Origin: Nostoc sp. UHCC 0702
GTDB taxonomy: Bacteria > Cyanobacteriota > Cyanobacteriia > Cyanobacteriales > Nostocaceae
DNA length: 64,000 nucleotides
Direction: 5' to 3'
Assembly: GCA_017164015.1 (NCBI GenBank)
Contig: CP071065.1
Location: forward strand, 8,337,501-8,401,500
Part shown: positions 62,184-64,000 of the stretch, piece by piece
Layout: every line of letters begins with the position of its first letter
How positions within the stretch are numbered: the first letter of the stretch is position 1
The notes under the pieces: model-generated
Seen by the model: only the letters and a program-made list of their open reading frames with translations
Databases searched by the model: none
What the model was told of the DNA's origin: nothing
Translations under genes and position numbers: made by a program

Positions 62184-62893
62184 AAAAGCCTAATTTTCAA
62201 GCTTGGTTACAGCAGCAGGTAAGCGACGATCCTGAAGTGATTTTGGCGGGGAAGCTAGAGTATTTACGCCTTTACCTTACCGATGCTATGCGGGAAATAC
62301 GTAAAAAATCCGGATTGACTCAGGCACAGCTAGCGGAAAAACTCGGAGTACAGCAAGCGGCGGTGTCTAAGTTGGAGTCGGCGTTAAAAGAACATGAATT
62401 GGAATCGGTGTTGCACTATTTACATACCTTGGGTGCAGATTTGTTGGTAGCCGTCAAACAAGGAGATGACTTATATCAAGCCAGCGATAACGATGGTGCA
62501 TTCCTAGTTGATGTACCTGCTGTAGTTGCACAAAAGGCTTTGGCTGCAAAAATGAGCGTGCGTGAATATGTTCTTGCAGCCATTGAGAAGTTTTCTAGCC
62601 AGGATGATGGACTGAGAACAGCTTTGGTAAGGTTGCTGGAAAGCGATGATGTGGTAGCGGTGAAAGTGAGGGCGCGTTTAGGTTCGAGGACAATTGAAGA
62701 AATCGCTGTAGAGTTAGAAAAATGTCTGAGTCTTTCGGAAGAAGAAGACCGAATTTTTGCCGTGAAAAATGTGTTAGCGGGTAGTGCATCAGTTGGAGAA
62801 AATACTCGTGGAACTAGTGATGATGTTGATGAAATTGAGTTATTGTATTTAGCAGAGGAATTACTGGATAAATTGATAGAAATTTCTGAATAA
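62180..62893 (+). CDS. HigA-like antitoxin with XRE helix-turn-helix
   Basis: A 237-residue protein. The XRE domain at about residues 35-90 is LRLYLTDAMREIRKKSGLTQAQLAEKLGVQQAAVSKLES. The domain after residue 90 is unusually long for an antitoxin (typical 90-120): an acidic segment VKQGDDLYQASDNDGAFLVDVP, then helices VAQKALAAKMSVREYVLAAIEKF, similar to a ribbon-helix-helix or toxin-binding module, and a final long acidic helix. It should neutralise the upstream toxin and repress the operon. The C-terminal about 140 residues are not explained by HigA alone. Confidence 0.85.
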   Translation: MKKPNFQAWLQQQVSDDPEVILAGKLEYLRLYLTDAMREIRKKSGLTQAQLAEKLGVQQAAVSKLESALKEHELESVLHYLHTLGADLLVAVKQGDDLYQASDNDGAFLVDVPAVVAQKALAAKMSVREYVLAAIEKFSSQDDGLRTALVRLLESDDVVAVKVRARLGSRTIEEIAVELEKCLSLSEEEDRIFAVKNVLAGSASVGENTRGTSDDVDEIELLYLAEELLDKLIEISE

Positions 62894-62960
62894 TTTTTGA
62901 TAATTTTAATTTCAGAAATGACAAAGTATATTTAAATAACTAGCTACTATCAAATTAGTC

Positions 62961-64000
62961 ATGAAAGAAGAATTAATAAGTTTTTTGATGCAAATAGTGC
63001 TTAAAGTATCAGAAAGTGATAGCGATATAAATATAATTTATCCCTTCCTAGAAGATAATCTAGATAAACTAAATTCTAATTTTGCTCAATCGTTGCGTCA
63101 TTGGGCTACAAATTACTTTGCTGGAGAAAGCCCAGATCAAACTCAAGCAGTAGCAGGAATTATTGGTAATTTTGGTGTTTTAATTGCAGAGTTTCCACAT
63201 GGAAACATAGCTGATAATTTAGATATTGCAATCGCTTGTTTTGAGGTTATTGAAGTCATTTTTAATTGTGATAACTTTCCTAAATATTGGGCTACATCTA
63301 AATGGAATTTAGGAAACGCCTATGGAAACCGCATCTATGGTGATTCGGTAGAGAATCTGGAAAAAGCATTATTAGCTTATGATGATGCTTTAAAAATTTA
63401 TACTTACGAAGAATTTACTCTAGAGTGGGCAGAAATTCAAAATAATTGTGTTTCTTTTTACGTAAAAAAAGCTAGAACTACAAAAACTAAAGTTAATTAT
63501 TCTAAAATTTTAGAAAATATAGTAAAGAGTTGTAATTTAGCATCAGATATATTCAGACAAAATAAATTAATTGAAAAATGGGCTATTGTTAAAAATGCTC
63601 TTGCATCTGCTTATTGCGATCTACCGAATGATAATTATTCAGAGAAATGGGAATTAGCAATAAGTATTTATAATGAAGTTTTAGAAGTAATCAATAAAAA
63701 TACATTTTTTAAAGAATGGGCAAATACTCAAATGAATCTGGGTATTGCATATGATAAAAGAGTTCATGGAGATCCACAAAAAAATTTGCAATTGGCAGTT
63801 AAAGCTTGCCATGAGTCTTTAAAATTCTATACCCGTGAAAATTATCCATTTGCATATGCTACACTTCAGAATAACTTAGGTAATGCTTACCGTGACCAAG
63901 GTTTAACTAATCAAGCAATAGCTTGTTATAGATTAGATTTAGAAATTCATACGCCTGAAATCTATCCCGCTAATGCAATTATATCTGGTCGCAATTTTGG
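62961..64000 (+). CDS. TPR-rich protein, 3' end outside the window
   Basis: An open frame from the ATG at 62961 to the window edge (346 codons, no stop). The product starts MKEELISFLMQIVLKVSE and contains TPR-like units with the signature WNLGNAYGNRIYGDSVENLEKALLAYDDALKIYT, repeated as MNLGIAYDKRVHGDPQKNLQLAVKACHESLKFYT and NNLGNAYRDQG. This repeat style (units of about 50 residues with G-D-x-x-x-N-L-x-x-A) is that of the N-terminal regions of cyanobacterial CHAT-domain proteins, so a caspase-like CHAT domain may follow outside the window; that is inference. It lies 67 bp after the antitoxin gene. Confidence 0.78.
   Translation, partial: MKEELISFLMQIVLKVSESDSDINIIYPFLEDNLDKLNSNFAQSLRHWATNYFAGESPDQTQAVAGIIGNFGVLIAEFPHGNIADNLDIAIACFEVIEVIFNCDNFPKYWATSKWNLGNAYGNRIYGDSVENLEKALLAYDDALKIYTYEEFTLEWAEIQNNCVSFYVKKARTTKTKVNYSKILENIVKSCNLASDIFRQNKLIEKWAIVKNALASAYCDLPNDNYSEKWELAISIYNEVLEVINKNTFFKEWANTQMNLGIAYDKRVHGDPQKNLQLAVKACHESLKFYTRENYPFAYATLQNNLGNAYRDQGLTNQAIACYRLDLEIHTPEIYPANAIISGRNF

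Overview
The window looks like the chromosome of a filamentous, heterocyst-type cyanobacterium (Nostocales, close to Nostoc or Anabaena). This rests on the very frequent HIP1 palindrome GCGATCGC, many 7-bp short tandemly repeated repetitive (STRR) blocks between genes, cyanobacterial protein families (DUF1822, DUF1815, DUF1997, DUF2839-like), a glutamate synthase of the ferredoxin type, an LL-diaminopimelate aminotransferase, and an RNase E ending in the arginine-rich tail of cyanobacteria. Naming below species-group level is not possible from sequence reading alone.

Layout. 1-5.2 kb: a DUF1822 gene followed by a large caspase-like/STAND ATPase protein with a membrane segment and a terminal EF-hand. 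5.5-19.1 kb: mostly housekeeping: dapL, a STAS protein, a long radical-SAM protein carrying in-frame repeat insertions, rne-rnhB, DUF1997, a GT39-type glycosyltransferase, pheA and a LON-substrate-binding-domain protein. 19.3-24.5 kb: the str operon in reverse (rpsL-rpsG-fusA-tuf-rpsJ), closed by a clear terminator. 24.7-34.1 kb: an A-type Fe-S carrier, a mannose-6-phosphate-isomerase-like cupin, an IS200/IS605-like remnant, a phosphodiester glycosidase and glsF. 34.4-45.5 kb: a polysaccharide deacetylase, four GT-C type membrane glycosyltransferases and dxr. 46-50.4 kb: a thioesterase and two genes broken by single in-frame stops (a TPR-CHAT protein and a glycosyltransferase-like protein), with MITE-like inverted repeats. 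50.8-53.4 kb: a complete group II intron with its reverse transcriptase-HNH protein, inserted in the seventh codon boundary of a small DUF2839-like gene. 53.6-64 kb: a degenerate DinG-like helicase, an M48 protease, a Uma2 nuclease, lysS, a small aspartic-protease pair, a HigBA-like toxin-antitoxin operon and the start of a TPR protein cut by the window edge.

The main theme is repeat pressure on coding sequence. STRR heptamers and GC-rich interspersed repeats fill most gaps, supply the stop codon or last residues of several minus-strand genes, and enter reading frames in frame (radical-SAM protein, GlsF, helicase). The most notable single results are the intron-split DUF2839-like gene, whose exons can be rejoined by eye, and a second catalytically dead caspase-like fold in the caspase-STAND protein. 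No CRISPR array, tRNA or rRNA was recognised.
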